NCBI RefSeq assembly: GCF_000149955.1
Contig: NW_017264846.1
Location: 261,171-325,170 of the forward strand
Length of the DNA stretch: 64,000 nt
DNA from: Fusarium oxysporum f. sp. lycopersici 4287
Taxonomy: Eukaryota > Ascomycota > Sordariomycetes > Hypocreales > Nectriaceae
Direction: 5' to 3'
The notes below the pieces were generated by a model. It worked only from the letters and a program-made list of their open reading frames with translations, was not told the origin of the DNA and did not search any database. Below are positions 40,623 through 51,711 of this stretch, in pieces (the first letter of the stretch is position 1; every line of letters starts with the position of its first letter). Made by a program: the position numbers and the translations under genes.

Positions 40623-42398
40623 CTACTTTGCTCCGTCTGACGCCGACTTTCCACCTAGAAAGAAGGAAAGGTTGCCCATCATGTTTTGTCCTACTCGACG
40701 CATGGCTTCACGCCCTGCTTCCCATCTTGTGCATCGGAACAGAAAATGCTCCATTGTCTCTGGTCCACATCCACATTCACACATGTCCGACTCTGCGGCC
40801 CCGATCTTGTTGAGGTAGCTGTTGATCTTCGCCATTCCCGTGCGGAGCTGCGAGAGCACTCCGGCTTCTCGTCTCTTGCAAATGTCGTATAGTGCTTGCG
40901 TATGTTTGCCTGGTAGGGCCCGATCTATCCGTTTGGAGTAGTTGCCTACATTGTTGGGTAGTTTCCGTTGCTGATGCAGCTGCGACACTGCCAGCCTGAG
41001 CCGCGTGGAGCGGGCCTGGTACGGTAGCGATTGCGGCGTGCATCCCGCTCTGGTAGCCTTCTTGGCTTGTCTCTTTGTTTCACGACTCATGCTGAGGTCA
41101 TCGTCTCTGGATGGTACCCAGATCCTCTTGACTCTATTGTTTCCCTTTTTCAGTCGCTCGATGTGCTCGTAGATCTGACGGATGGAGGTCTGGCCTGATT
41201 GCTGTTGCGGTCGGGCAATCGCCTTGAGTGACGACTGGCTACTTGACAGCGCCGTAAGCTTTCGACATTGTAGACCATCCGGCATGCATCGCAATGCCAT
41301 CGCTATCGCCTCCAGCTCGGCGGTGTACGGGTTCTGATCGTCTCGTGACCCGAGCGTGGCCGAGTACCTGGCCACTATCCTGTCTGTTTGACCAGGCGAT
41401 CTTTGGGCCACGATGCCGCCCATACCCACTAGACCTCCCCTGTCGGAAGCACTGGTCGCAATGGCAATGTCGTTGACGTTCTTTGCAGCTATTTTCGCCG
41501 CTTCACGATCGGCCTCGCGTACAAGCGGCACCCGGTTGTACCACGGTGGTACCGCATAGGCCTCAATCGTTTCCATCCGCTCCGTTCCGCTGCCTTCATA
41601 CGCAAGCGCCAGCTTCTTCAACGGTGACATGTATCTTCGACTCGCCGACACTTTGAAGGCTGCTAGCGGGTGCGTTTTTGGCACCGTCTTGATGTTGATG
41701 TACATCTGCATGCCTGCTTGAGCATGTCGCTCGCATACCGTCTGTATGTTGGCTTCTGCCTCCATCACTGCTGTCGCGACTGTCCGGAAAGCACCCGTGA
41801 TGGCTCGTACTCCTATCTTCTGAGCCCTGTTGAACCAGCTCAGTGCTCTTTCGTTTCGTGCATGCGACCACACGACCGAAGCGTAGTCCATCGCCGGAGC
41901 GACGGTCGCCGTAAACAGCTGCCTAGCCGTGCGTGGAGATAGCATCCTCAGACTTCTCAGACACATGGCCGCCGTGAGACCTCTGGTGGCCGCTTCAGCG
42001 ATGTGTTTCTTGAATCTTAGTCCTGCATCCATGATGACGCCCAGAATTTTGGCCTTCCGCTTCGGCTTGATCACATCTCCCTTGATCGTGAACGGTATGC
42101 GGCTGGTACGGTCGATGACGCGGGTAAAGTGCACGATGGTCGTCTTGTCGCACTCAAATGTCGCTCCGCTGCGTCTTTCCCAGTCCAGTGCACGGTCGAT
42201 GATGGCCTGAATGCCCTCTCTGTTGTCTTCGGCCGTCGGACCTGTGACCCAGGCTAAGTAGTCGTCGACAAACGCAATCGAGCCTCCGTTCGAGTCTATC
42301 CTGCTCTGCACTAAGTCTGAATTGAAGAACAGGAACAGTATCGGCGATAGTGGTGACCCTTGCGGGAGGCCAGCTTGTGGCAGTTCCCGCGGGCGCAT
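40623..42398 (-). pseudogene. LINE ORF2 C-terminal two thirds: RT and RNase H-like region
   Basis: A continuous 591-codon frame. It begins in the reverse transcriptase at ELPQAGLPQGSPLSPILFLF, has the catalytic AFVDDYLAW, then AAMCLRSLRMLSPRTARQLF, MDYASVVWSHARNERAL, and a RNase H-like part (TAELEAIAMALRCM). Near the C-terminus is a CxC-x3-C cluster (CECGCG..HFLFRC). It ends at 40623 because the LTR adds a stop; beyond the LTR the frame resumes as NLEAVRATVKFAMATGRL. No stop lies inside, so this copy is less decayed than most. Confidence 0.85.
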
Positions 42399-42403
42399 TA
42401 CTT

Positions 42404-42429
42404 ACGCGTGTAAACACGCGTAAACGCGT
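42404..42429. promoter_or_regulatory. Three ACGCGT (MCB-like) boxes
   Basis: ACGCGT occurs at 42404-42409, 42416-42421 and 42424-42429, the first two inside a perfect palindrome (TTACGCGTGT/ACACGCGTAA). ACGCGT is the MluI cell-cycle box bound by MBF in fungi. They lie 118-143 bp before the start at 42547, a promoter-like distance. Function is inferred from motif and position only. Confidence 0.4.
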
Positions 42430-42546
42430 ACTTCAGCTTTCTTACATCATCTACTCTCTTTGCTGTAATTTCAATTCGAGGTTTCCTCCAACGATTTTAA
42501 AAGCTCGTACCATCGAGAGGCTAGTGGACTATAAACGACTTTCACT

Positions 42547-43734
42547 ATGGAACTTGAAGATCTCTTTTACTACGATCCTTCTTGGCGTATCATTATTTGC
42601 AAACAGTGTGGCGTTGTACCGCAAACCAATATCACCCGGCATATCCGACGGCACCACAACGCGACGCGTGCCTTTAAGGTTGCTGCCATCAAGCTATTTG
42701 AGCGAAGTTTGGACCATCTACCTCTCATACGAGACGGCGATGAGATATGTAAGAACGTGCGACCGTTGCCGATCGCCCATCCGATTCGGTTCCTTGATAT
42801 TTTTCACGATGGAATTTGTTGTCTACTTTGTCAAGAAGACCGAGACCGGTATGTCTGTCGAGGCCGCACAGCAATAGAAGATCATCTCAAAAAGGTTCAT
42901 AATCAACCATTGCACCAACCAGGGCGTAGACGAAGGGGAGAGGCCGGAGGGGTCAAAGGTTTGACCCAGGCCGGTCTGGTCCGGACTCCAGTCGCTTGTC
43001 AAACCCTTTTTCACGGCCCACGATGCAGGTACTTTATCGTCAAGACTCGCAAAGTTCACGAGGAAATAGAGGAAAGCCCATCTGGATCTGATGCAGGAAG
43101 TGACGCAACTAACATGGGCCCTGCGTTTACTCAACCTAGACTCGAGGACATCATAAACCTTCAGCTTGCTCAGCAGGAAAACGAAAACTCAGCAGTATCA
43201 AACCAGACTGGCTTTAACATAAACCTTCTATCTTCTGACCCGCGACATCAATCCCAGTGGCTTCGAGTCACGGAATGGCCCCGCTTCCTAGAGCCCTACA
43301 AACAAGAGCTCCCTCAGGTCGCTGCTCTAGTTTCACTTCCAAACCTAGCCAAGTCCTATGAGCTAGGCTCCCCAGGCTGTTCTGAAATTTTACTCTCTAT
43401 TCTTCTTGATTCTCTTTCGCGCGTGATCACCCGATCACGGAGTTCGCTTCAGGATGGCACGTTGAACGCTTTCGACCAACATCGGCTCAACTTTTTTATC
43501 GCTGGTCGCTCGTCCCGTAAGCCACGAATCCACAACCTAAGAGAAGATACGTATAAAAAATATAGCCGAGTCCTTCAGCATTTAAGGTGCTACCTTTTTC
43601 GCTTGGCATGGCTAAACACAGGCCCAAAATTCCATTACCGGCTCACTGAGGGGCAACTCCGGAACCGGTGTTCTGCACAGTGGATACGTCCAGAGTTCCT
43701 GAAGACCACATTGGAGAAGCTACATCGACGATGA
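42547..43734 (+). pseudogene. DUF3505/OrsD-like zinc-finger protein, 3'-truncated
   Basis: ATG 42547. It has two N-terminal C2H2-type finger units: ICKQCGVVPQTNITRHIRRHH and, about 80 residues on, CCLLCQEDRDRY..IEDHLKKVH. Further on QWLRVTEWPRFLEPYKQELP and DTYKKYSRVLQHLRCYLFRL match the pattern of fungal DUF3505 proteins, a family that includes OrsD and the N-termini of telomere-linked RecQ-like helicases. Family members are usually much longer. Here the frame runs into LINE ORF1 sequence at about 43670 and stops at 43734, so the C-terminal part is gone. No internal stop occurs before that. Confidence 0.55.
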
Positions 43735-44460
43735 TCCACAAGACAGTTGAGCAGGAAATGCGAAAGTCGAGTGACCAACCTCACTTGCGATGCGTCGCAG
43801 TGACCAGAGATGGACGGAATACCAACCGCCTCAGGATCATTGGTAGGAACGAAGAAGAAATACAAAAGATCAAGACCACCCTCGAAACCAGGAAGCTCCA
43901 GGTGCAAGAGTCCTTCGAGACCAATTATGTCCTATCAAAGTTGATAGCATGAATCGTACCACCGTTTTTGACCAGGAATTTAATGTTCTCCCCGGAGCAA
44001 TGGAAGCCTTGAGCCATGAGAATGGAGTCCAGATTGCCAAAGTGGCCTGGCTGAGCCGAAAGGTCAACCCTAAGACATATGGGCCCATGGTGGTGTACCT
44101 CACTAAAAACAACGATGCCAAGAGACTACTACAGACTTTCTCGTCGCAGGTGAATCGACATATAAGAGTGTATTCGAGCAGATCACTGGACCGGAATAAT
44201 GCTGTAACTGCCAAGGGCTCGGTCACAAAGCATTCTTGTGCAGCAAGAATCGAGTATGTGCAAGATGCGCCGCCGAGAGCCACCATTACAGTGAGTGCCA
44301 GGCACAGACACCCAAATGCGCTCTCTGCAGCGGTCCGCATGAGTCATTCAGTAGAAATTGCCTGAAACTTCACCCCAGGCGGCATGACGAAAGCCTCGTG
44401 AACGATAATCAACTTCAGGATTACGCAGCAATAGCGATCCAACCGAAGCATAGGTTTTCT
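43690..44460 (+). pseudogene. LINE ORF1 relic joined to ORF2 start
   Basis: HLRCVAVTRDGRNTNRLRII, then, after a stop and shift, MNRTTVFDQEFNVLPGAMEA and ENGVQIAKVAWLSRKVNPKT, parallel ORF1 at 25595-27025 (VLDSNHNLLPGVAEVLGQ). Zinc knuckles follow as CQGLGHKAFLC and CARCAAESHHYSEC. Then VNDNQLQDYAAIAIQ corresponds to the ORF2 start (MNDKELEDYVALAV), so about 30 residues between the ORFs are deleted. It ends in a CT tract. Confidence 0.75.
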
Positions 44461-44493
44461 TTTTCTTTTTTCTTTTTTTTTCTTTTTCTTATC
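44458..44493. repeat. Pyrimidine (CT) tract
   Basis: About 36 bases of TTTTC-type repeats at the point where the LINE relic stops. Confidence 0.8.
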
Positions 44494-44569
44494 AGTAGTG
44501 GGTGCGCAATTTTATTTGGGCACCTCGGTGCCTAGGTATTGGCCGCCACACCCAACCAATGCTCATGTA

Positions 44570-45978
44570 AAATTATGCTCCAAAAGTCTGTAAACACCCC
44601 ACCCTGTAGCAACTCAACCGGTTCAACCATGATAACTTCACTTATATACATTTAATTCAATTAAATTCCAATCATAATAAAAGTCATATCATTTTGAAGC
44701 CCTGATTTTTCTCTTCAGTATTTTGTATACCATCCCCTTGCGCGAATACATGCGTCAAGTCGGCGGGGGAGTGAGTCAATCAGGCGGTTAATTTGCTCTG
44801 GTGTTATTGCTGCCCACGCCAACTTGATGTATTTTATCAACTTTGCCCTATCGACTTCGTTATTTTTCAAGAGATCTAAATGAGGAAACATCTTACGGAT
44901 GTTTAGCTTCAATTGCTTCCAAATGTGCTCAATTGGGTTCAAATCAGGACTGTGAGCAGGCCAGTCAATCCAGGATATGCCGTGTTCCAACAGCCAGTTC
45001 GTTGTAGACTCTGACGTGTGTATACGAGCATTATCTTGTTGAAAATGGCGAAAACCAGTCCAAATAGGAAGTAAACCTTCCTCTAAAGCCTGCTGATAAC
45101 TCAGGGAAGTATATCCTCTTCTTCGTGCAGTCTGATCGCGGATCATGATCACGATATCAGATTTGCTGCCTCTCCAGATTGCTCCCCAGACCATGATAGA
45201 TAATCGTGACTTTCCGTGAACTGTCACATTAACTAATTCCTTTATGAACTTCTCATGAGGCTTCTGGAATACCTAACCTCGTTTATAATTGGGTTGCGAT
45301 TGAACTGACGATTCGTTGCTGAAAATAGTCTGAATGTATTATCAGTCGGGTGAACGATTCCCGGGCGGCGTCCATCAGCGAACTTTAAAACGACATACCT
45401 CCAGCAATTCATCGATATCTTCCCTCCAAGCTTGACAACAAAGAAACCGCTGATGAGCGGTTTCTTTAGATAGCGGTATCCGTTGCATAGCCCTCCATTT
45501 GCGACCGTAATGGTACCTGATAACTCGGCGTATTGTTGTTCGTGAGATTTCGCCACCTAGATCATTAACTAGCGATTCATATGTGATCCTACGGTCGCGT
45601 TTAAGAGATATTAATACGTACCGAATCTGCTGAACTGTAAGTTTCCTAGGACGCCCAGAACGACTCTTTTTGTCTAAGGTTTGGTGAGTTTTCCAGCGTT
45701 GAAAGATCTTGAAGACTGCGGCTGCAGAACATCCAGCCTCCTCAGCGACATCCCGGTATGACCTCCCGCTTTCTACAGCTTGAACGATAAGAGCTCTGGC
45801 AACCTCGCTCAGCTCGTGATTACTTTGGCGCCCGGCGCATATAACGGACAAAATCCCGTTCTTTTGCGACATCTTTTGTCGAAGTTGTAGACGATTGAAG
45901 AAGTTGGACCAGTTCACTTTTATGGTGGTGGATCAGCTGTTGGCGGGGCAGCGTTTACAGACTTTTGGAGCATAATTT
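44570..45978 (-). mobile_element. Tc1/mariner element (Tc1-B) with perfect 26-bp TIRs
   Basis: 44570-44595 and 45953-45978 are exact reverse complements (26 of 26) with TA on both outer sides (44568-44569, 45979-45980). Length is 1409 bp with one transposase on the minus strand. It is the same family as Tc1-A and the fragment at 39168. Confidence 0.92.
44715..45917 (-). pseudogene. Tc1-B transposase pseudogene
   Basis: The frame opens at 45917. It has an N-terminal helix-turn-helix region (HELSEVARALIVQAVESGRS, then SGRPRKLTVQQIRY) and ends RWYTKY-like (GWYTKY) at 44715. The start and end halves are in one frame, separated by stops at 45375-45377, 45342-45344, 45339-45341 and a TAG near 45283 where Trp is expected (YKRG-stop-VFQKP). 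The first catalytic position reads FSNES (AAC, 45315-45317) where FTDE/FSDE is expected, an Asp-to-Asn change. The other catalytic blocks (FQQDNARIHTS, WPAHSPDLNPIEHIW) are intact. All lesions can be explained by G-to-A or C-to-T changes. Confidence 0.85.
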
Positions 45979-46265
45979 TACCTTGTGGCTGATTGTGGCG
46001 CACTTACCCTGTCAACGCTTTGCAGGTGAACGCGTTCACACGTAATTTGCCATCAGCATCTGCAATAACGCAATAGTGAAACCACTTCAACAAAGCTCAA
46101 CGTGCTGAATCACCGGAATATCAATTGCGACTGGCAGCGTTTTTGTTTCATTGTCTCTGTTTTGCGCGATACGGTGTTTTTGACCTTATTTGAACTCGTC
46201 ACATACGCCGACTGGCCGGTAAGTATTGACCACTTTTGCTATAAACCTCACTAATCCACTAAAAA
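45979..46265. other. Flank between Tc1-B and pogo-1
   Basis: No clear coding content. A GTAAGT at 46219 and CTAG at 46267-46270 could be the intron that in related pogo elements lies before GLDxLVxGS, but the upstream exon is not recognisable. Confidence 0.3.
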
Positions 46266-47450
46266 ACTAGGCTTGGATTCTTTGGTTATTGGCAGTAGCG
46301 ATCCCAGGAGGAAGGCCTTCCTCAAGGGCTCGCAGTCCCGCACTTGGACTACCTTTATCGAAGCCGTCACCGCAGATGGCCGTCTTCTGAAGCCTGGGAT
46401 TATCTTTAAAGGCAAAGAGCTCCAGCAGCAGTGGTTTATTGATGAGTTTAACAAGATCGCCGACTGGTATTACATCACGTCCGGCAACTGCTGGACGGAC
46501 AACCATATCGCCGTCGAGTGGCTCAAGGAGGTCTATCTGCCTCAACCGCAACCAGCAGATGAGACTGATGCAAGGCTCATCATATTAGATGGTCGTGGGA
46601 GCCATGTATCTGTGGGTGTCTACCTGTTTGAGATCGGAAATACCGCTGACGGCGCTGATCCTAAATCCAGGATGAGTGGATGGCTATGTGTTTTTTGAAC
46701 AACGTATATTGCTGTTACTTGCCTGCACACTGCTCTCATGGTCTGCAGCCACTGGACAATGGTGCCTTCAATGCTTCCAAGGCTGCCTATCGAAAAGAAC
46801 TGCAGAAACTTACCAGTCTGACCGATTCTGCACCGGTGGACAAGGTCAACTTCATCAAGGCCTATGCCAGAGCCAGAGCAGTAGGTATGACGAAGAAAAA
46901 CATCCTCTCAGGCTGGAGAGGGACGGGAAACTGGCCGATTTCACGTCGGAAAGCGCTCATGCATCCTGAGATTCAGCCAGACAAGAAGGAAACGACGCCC
47001 GGGTCACACGGCCACAGAGACGGGCAAGTCGACTCTGATCATATGCCAACGACCAGCCGCCACATCAGAGATCTGGGGAAGAACAAGAGTCCATCAACAA
47101 GAAGGCGCTATTCTGTGATATCGAGAGGGTTTGAAGCTAAAGAGTTAAAGATCGCCTCTCTCAGCACCAGAATAGCCAGCCTGGAGGAGGAAGTTGGCCG
47201 GTTGAGCAGAGGCAAGAAGAGGAAGGCGATTCCGAATCCTAACAAAAGGCTCATGACATTGGCTGAAGCTCTAGTGGCTGGTGACACTATTTCAGAGCCA
47301 AACGAAGCAATTGAAAGGGCAGATGCTGTTGAGGATGTGATCGAGGTAGGAGGGATGGAAGAAGATGAGAGGTCAAATTCGGAGGAGGAAGAATTAACTG
47401 TGGTACGCACGCGGGCAGGGCGTGAAGTTAGAAAACCGCGAGAATACTGA
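46266..47450 (+). pseudogene. pogo-class (DDE_1) transposase, C-terminal two thirds (pogo-1)
   Basis: It reads LDSLVIGSSDPRRKAFLKGS, WTTFIEAVTADGRLLKPGII, NCWTDNHIAVEWLKEVYLP, then IILDGRGSH (second catalytic Asp). A frameshift near 46690 precedes YLPAHCSHGLQPLDNGAFN, the third catalytic Asp region. The C-terminal tail is basic and coiled-coil with RGKKRKAIPNPNKRLMTLAE, ending at the TGA at 47448-47450. The N-terminal DNA-binding region is absent. The same tail motif occurs in pogo-2 and pogo-3. Confidence 0.8.
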
Positions 47451-47857
47451 AATCCACTTAATTCTAAAACGAAATACGAATATTATTTCACTCTTATTAT
47501 TTTTGGTGGGTTTCCTAAATCTGGTTGAAAAATTGCATTTTGTATGGGGAAATATTTTTTTTGCTTACTGGTAGGTGGGTACTGCATGGTAGCGCTCTAG
47601 CTGTGCTGGGCCTCATAGAAGACGATTCACCTTTCGGGACCAGATGCGTTTCCCAACCCCTCCCAGGGAGGCATTTGTGGTCGGCGGATCATACAGCGCC
47701 GTTTGTTACACCAGGAGACGGGAGCAGTATGGCAAATGACGTCTACACGGCGACTGCTCTTCTACTCGATGGCTTCGCCTATGGCTATGATGCCGACTAA
47801 ATAAGCCCTTGGAATTCTATCCACCCTATGATCGACTCTACCGACTGGTGGAACGGC
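47451..47857. other. Flank between pogo-1 and hAT-3
   Basis: AT-rich for about 110 bp after the pogo-1 stop, then mixed sequence. A 91-codon plus frame at 47525-47800 has no recognisable family. Confidence 0.35.
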
Positions 47858-48067
47858 CAGCGCTCTCAACAAGTCAAGTCAAGTCAAGCCAGAGCTCTAG
47901 CTTGTCTTGACTTGTTAAGTTAGCGGTCTGACTTGACTTGACATGGCTTGACTTGATATCTTGTCAAGCCTATTCAAGCCGTGTTAGTAAGCAGGCTGGC
48001 CATCGTGAGCTCAACGGCAGACTGGAATCTACGGATGAAACAGTCATCTAGAACAAAGAGCCCGGCT

Positions 48068-50727
48068 TTAGATCAGGGGATTTCGCCGCCAAAACTTTAC
48101 ACAAGTGAGCATCTCCATCGTCAGATCTTGGAGAGAGTGTCGCTGCGAGCCAACCAAGAGCTTGGCGAGGCTGAAGACCCTCTCACATTCGCACGCCGTC
48201 GAAGGTATAGATAGGGGATCGTACGCCATCCTCGCAAGCCGTGGAAAGTCCTTCTCTCTCTGCCGCCACCACTCGAAAGGATCCTCAACCTCATCGTCTT
48301 CGTAGATAGGGTCTTCAAGATACTCTTTAATTTCGTCTCGGTTGGCCGGAGAGGGGCGTTGAGCGAGGTAGCTGTGCGCTCCGAGATGCGAAGACTTCGT
48401 CTTCTTCTGTATTGGGGTCGGTTGGGTGGGGAGCTTATTGTAGTCCCGGTCGAAAAACTGTTTAAAGCCGTCGACTATGCGTTTGGCTTGTTCACCCGGA
48501 AGGTATTCGCGAATCCACTTATCCTTGAAGGCCGGATGTAGAATCATAGCCGTCCAGTAAGCAGACGAGTCCTCTAGTAAAGTAACGTATTTCTCGAGCT
48601 TGTAAATGGCGCATGTGATACAACCACGTATGGCCCTGAGATTCACGTCGGCGATCTCGGCTTTGGAGGGTGGATTTGGCCATTTCTCACACCGCTGGCG
48701 TTGTGAGCCCTCCTCTTCATCTTCCTGCTCGAGTATTTCTTCGATGCCGGAGTCCTCTAACGCTACGGGTGGGTTGATCGATCCGACTGGCCGCCCTGGA
48801 CGGTCAATCATGGAATCCCGGTATTTGTGAGGTAAGCCCACGCTGCGCTGGGGTCGCTGAGATTGAGCAGCAGGTGGTGAAACAGGCGGTGAAGAGGGCG
48901 ACGAGGAACCGTGTGCGGCAGCAAAGCGGAGTGGTGCGTCGCCAACTCGGATCTCTCTCTCCGGCCCCTCGATCTCCGGCCCAGGGAGAACTCGGTCAGA
49001 GTCGCTATATTCGGCAAGCTGCTTGCGGAGGTGGTCAACGAGGTAAAATAACGAGGCACTCGACCTGTCAAATTATTAGTTAACCGGAGTAAAAGCCGAG
49101 AGAAAAACCTGCCTTCGAAATACTTATTTAGCTTTTTAAACGGTAGTAGTACTGCAAGAGTAATTGCTAAGACGTGCCAGTCGTCTTGCGAGAGAAGATA
49201 TTCGTCCGGAATCCGCTTCGTTTTATCTGCATGGCGAGATATAACTGTTGTGTAGATCTCGATCGGGTCTTTTAACCGGAAAGCTCTTTCTATGGCAGTT
49301 AAAAAGGAATTCTATCGAGTATCGTTGTCTTGGAGGAGCATTAGTTGGCTAACCTCCCACAGAACTTCGCCGAATTCGTCGACTTCCTCATCGCTAAGCT
49401 TGTCTTGCGCGTATTGGAGGAAACCCTCTCGGCGTTGCGAAGACCTTCGGACACAGCCTTGAAGATTGTGAATCCTGACGAATGCGCCTGTTGGCCGCCA
49501 TTCTTCGAGGAAGTTGAGGACCTTTTGAAGGGCTGCTTGTTCCGCTGGCTGCGATTCGAAGCTCTTAAGCACGTCTTTGAGCTTCCCCTCGAGGTAACTC
49601 GTAGCGCTGAGGTTGTAGAGATGATTGATACATCGATTTCTACGCTCCTGCGGCTGAACGTCAGGTAAAAGAGCGGCGATAATTTAGTTGACTGCGCTGT
49701 CGTTTGCGTCGGCGTTATCGCATGTGAAGTAACCTACCTCTTCTGCAGAGATCTCGTACTCCGAGAGTACTTCACGCAACGTTGGACCGATATTTTCACC
49801 AGAGTGCTGGCCGCAGAGCCGCCTCAACGCCAAAAGCGACGTCTGCAGTCTTTTTAACGCGTCTGTGAAGTGAACAGCCACGCCGAGAAGCGCGTATTTT
49901 TGAAGGGAAGTCCAAAGATCGAAGGTGAGATGCTTCTCGTACATAGAGGTGGTAAGTTGACTTTTCAATAGCTCTTTTTGCGACCAGCACTCTGCTTCTA
50001 ACCACGATCGAATTGTAACGCCGCTGCGAGGCAAAAGCTCGTCAACGAGTTCTTCATTCGACAAGCCGAGAAGCTTTCGAAAATCAGGGTGTTCGACGGC
50101 CGAGAAGGGTACATCGGCATCTACAATCCAACGGAGCAGTAGCTCCTTGAACAGCTCTGCCTTCGGCTTCGGAATAGCTAACCGTTCTGCGGCTTGCCTT
50201 TGCAAGTCGAGTACCGTTCGCTGGCGTCGACGCTGGCGAGGTGTCTCAGACTCTATAGTCTCGCTGTCTACCTCGCCAACAAGAAGATCGTGATCTTTCC
50301 TTAAGTGCAGAAGCGCTCCGCTTGTACCGCTGTTGACGAGGGCGCATAGCGATATTTCCTTCTTTTTATCACACTGGTTGCAAGGCCAGAAGTCCCCCTT
50401 CTCCCTATTTCCAACGACTTTGGTGAGCCGCCGGCCATACGGGTCGATAGGCGACTTCCTCGCCCTCTTCTTCCTGTGTAGCCACTCGGTCGGTACGTAA
50501 TCTTCGCGTTGGATCTTGATCTTGCTCATCAAGCTAACTTCGGTAGGGATCTCGTTGGTGTCGATGTCTCGAAGCTGGTCGGCAACGGACCGTCCCCCGC
50601 GAAAAGTAGCAAACGCGGTTCTTCCGGCTGCGGCGGATCTCGTGTTCAGGGTCGACGGTTGGCTGGCCGTCTCGGTAACTGCTTCCGAGAGGGCGGCCAC
50701 CGAAGAGGTATCGTCAATATCGGACAT
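48068..50727 (-). pseudogene. hAT-3 transposase pseudogene
   Basis: ATG 50727. BED-type finger FWPCNQCDKKK..HLRKDH. The catalytic region includes EKHLTFDLWTSLQKYALLG and EVGYFTCDNADANDSA. TAA at 49684-49686 (probable CAA to TAA) is followed in the same frame by NHLYNLSATSYLEGKLKD and LNFLEEWRPTGAFVRIHNL, up to TAG at 49312-49314, where Trp is likely (TGG to TAG), then NSFLTAIERAFRLKDP. A frame change near 48850-49070 leads to the C-terminal dimerisation block (PSTACECERVFSLAKLLVG). Order and spacing are those of a complete transposase. Confidence 0.85.
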
Positions 50728-50853
50728 CTTGACGGTGATGAGCGTGGTGCTTGGGGCTAACTTTTAGCCGTGCTGTCGCACGACACGATTGTTTGGATGA
50801 CTGAACAACGATCGGGAAGATCCTCTGCGAATCGGGCAACGAAAGACCTTGAT

Positions 50854-51000
50854 TTTCTATCTAAAGGAGCGACGAAGGTCGATCTCTTATACCTATATCC
50901 AATCTGCCGATATCATAGGCAGCAGGCTGCTGCCTGATGCTAGTTGTGGTCGTTCACTCTCATCGTTAACTTTTTCACGATGAGAGCGATTCTTGTCTCT
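50854..51000. repeat. Dispersed repeat D, copy 2
   Basis: It matches 34094-34215 over about 120 bp, including CCGATATCATAGGCAGCAGG and GTGGTCGTTCACTCTCATCG. Here the end is extended by a CTCTCATCG..CGATGAGAG inverted repeat not present in copy 1. Confidence 0.7.
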
Positions 51001-51261
51001 TTGTGAGCGAGCGACTTGATATTGACACGTGCCAGCAGGATTTTTTCGATCCGAGCCGCCATACCTCCGTAGCTGTGACCGCTATAGGGTTCGTGCTTGC
51101 CAAGCCGGTATCAAGACAATTCAAGTCAGCTAAAATAGCCGTCTCGCTTGATAAGATCGTCAACTTGACTTGGCTTGACTTGTCTTGGCTTGTCTGGTCT
51201 TGGTTAAGTTTGTCTTGTTAAGAGCGCTAACTCAGATGACACACCGACAATGAGCCGTTAG

Positions 51262-51660
51262 GTAAGGGATATGACCAAACACCGAAGTCGGCCGACCAGA
51301 CGGAAGTACGGTAAGATCGAAAAGGGGTTAGAAGCTTTAGAGATGAAGGTGGCCGTTCAGAAAGCGCGGGTTACTGGCCTCGAAGAGCAGATGGCCCAGG
51401 TGCGGCGAGGGAAGAAAAGAAAGGCGATACCGAACCCGAACCGACGATTCATGGCTCTAGCAGAGGCTATAGCGGTTGGAGAAGCTCCTCATGACCCAAA
51501 AGAGGCAGAAATAGAGGTAGATGTGGATGAGGAGGTCGAGTCGGTGATTGAGGTGGGTGTCAGGTCAGAGGACGAACGTGAGTACTTGACGGTCGTAACA
51601 AAGCACTGCCAGCGCACACGGAGCGGTAGGGAGATCGGGAGATCAAGGACCACGCAGAGA
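51262..51660 (+). pseudogene. pogo-class transposase C-terminal tail (pogo-2)
   Basis: It contains KYGKIEKGLEALEMKVAVQK, then RRGKKRKAIPNPNRRFMALA and an acidic end, the same tail as in pogo-1 and pogo-3. Only this last 130 residues remains. It abuts the hAT-3 right end and a Tc1-like gene. Confidence 0.7.
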
Positions 51661-51711
51661 ATAAAAATTGATCAATTTTATAGAATTTCTCTCCAAAGCT
51701 TCACTTTTTAA

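Larger units (their letters stand above)
40022..42398 (-). mobile_element. 5'-truncated LINE, same family as 22522-27060
   Basis: The 3' end is marked by GGGCGTAATAAA and a TAC triplet tail (40022-40046 plus strand). The 3' UTR is 40047-40416. A solo LTR (40417-40619) splits UTR from ORF2. ORF2 sequence runs up to 42398, where it begins abruptly inside the reverse transcriptase. 5' truncation is usual for LINE insertions. Confidence 0.85.
47858..51229 (-). mobile_element. hAT element (hAT-3), about 3.4 kb
   Basis: Inverted termini CAGCGCTCTCAACAAG (47858-47873) and CTTGTTAAGAGCGCTA (51214-51229) match at 14 of 16 positions. Both ends carry many CAAGTCAAG/CTTGACTTG subterminal repeats (47871-47985; 51165-51210). 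Minus-strand transposase lies between. No 8-bp target duplication was found. A dispersed repeat (50854-51000) sits inside, between the transposase start and the right terminus. Confidence 0.75.

Noticed and set aside
42350..42877. 175-codon plus ORF overlapping the DUF3505-like start
   Set aside because: Out of frame with the zinc-finger protein and reads antisense LINE sequence at its 5' end.
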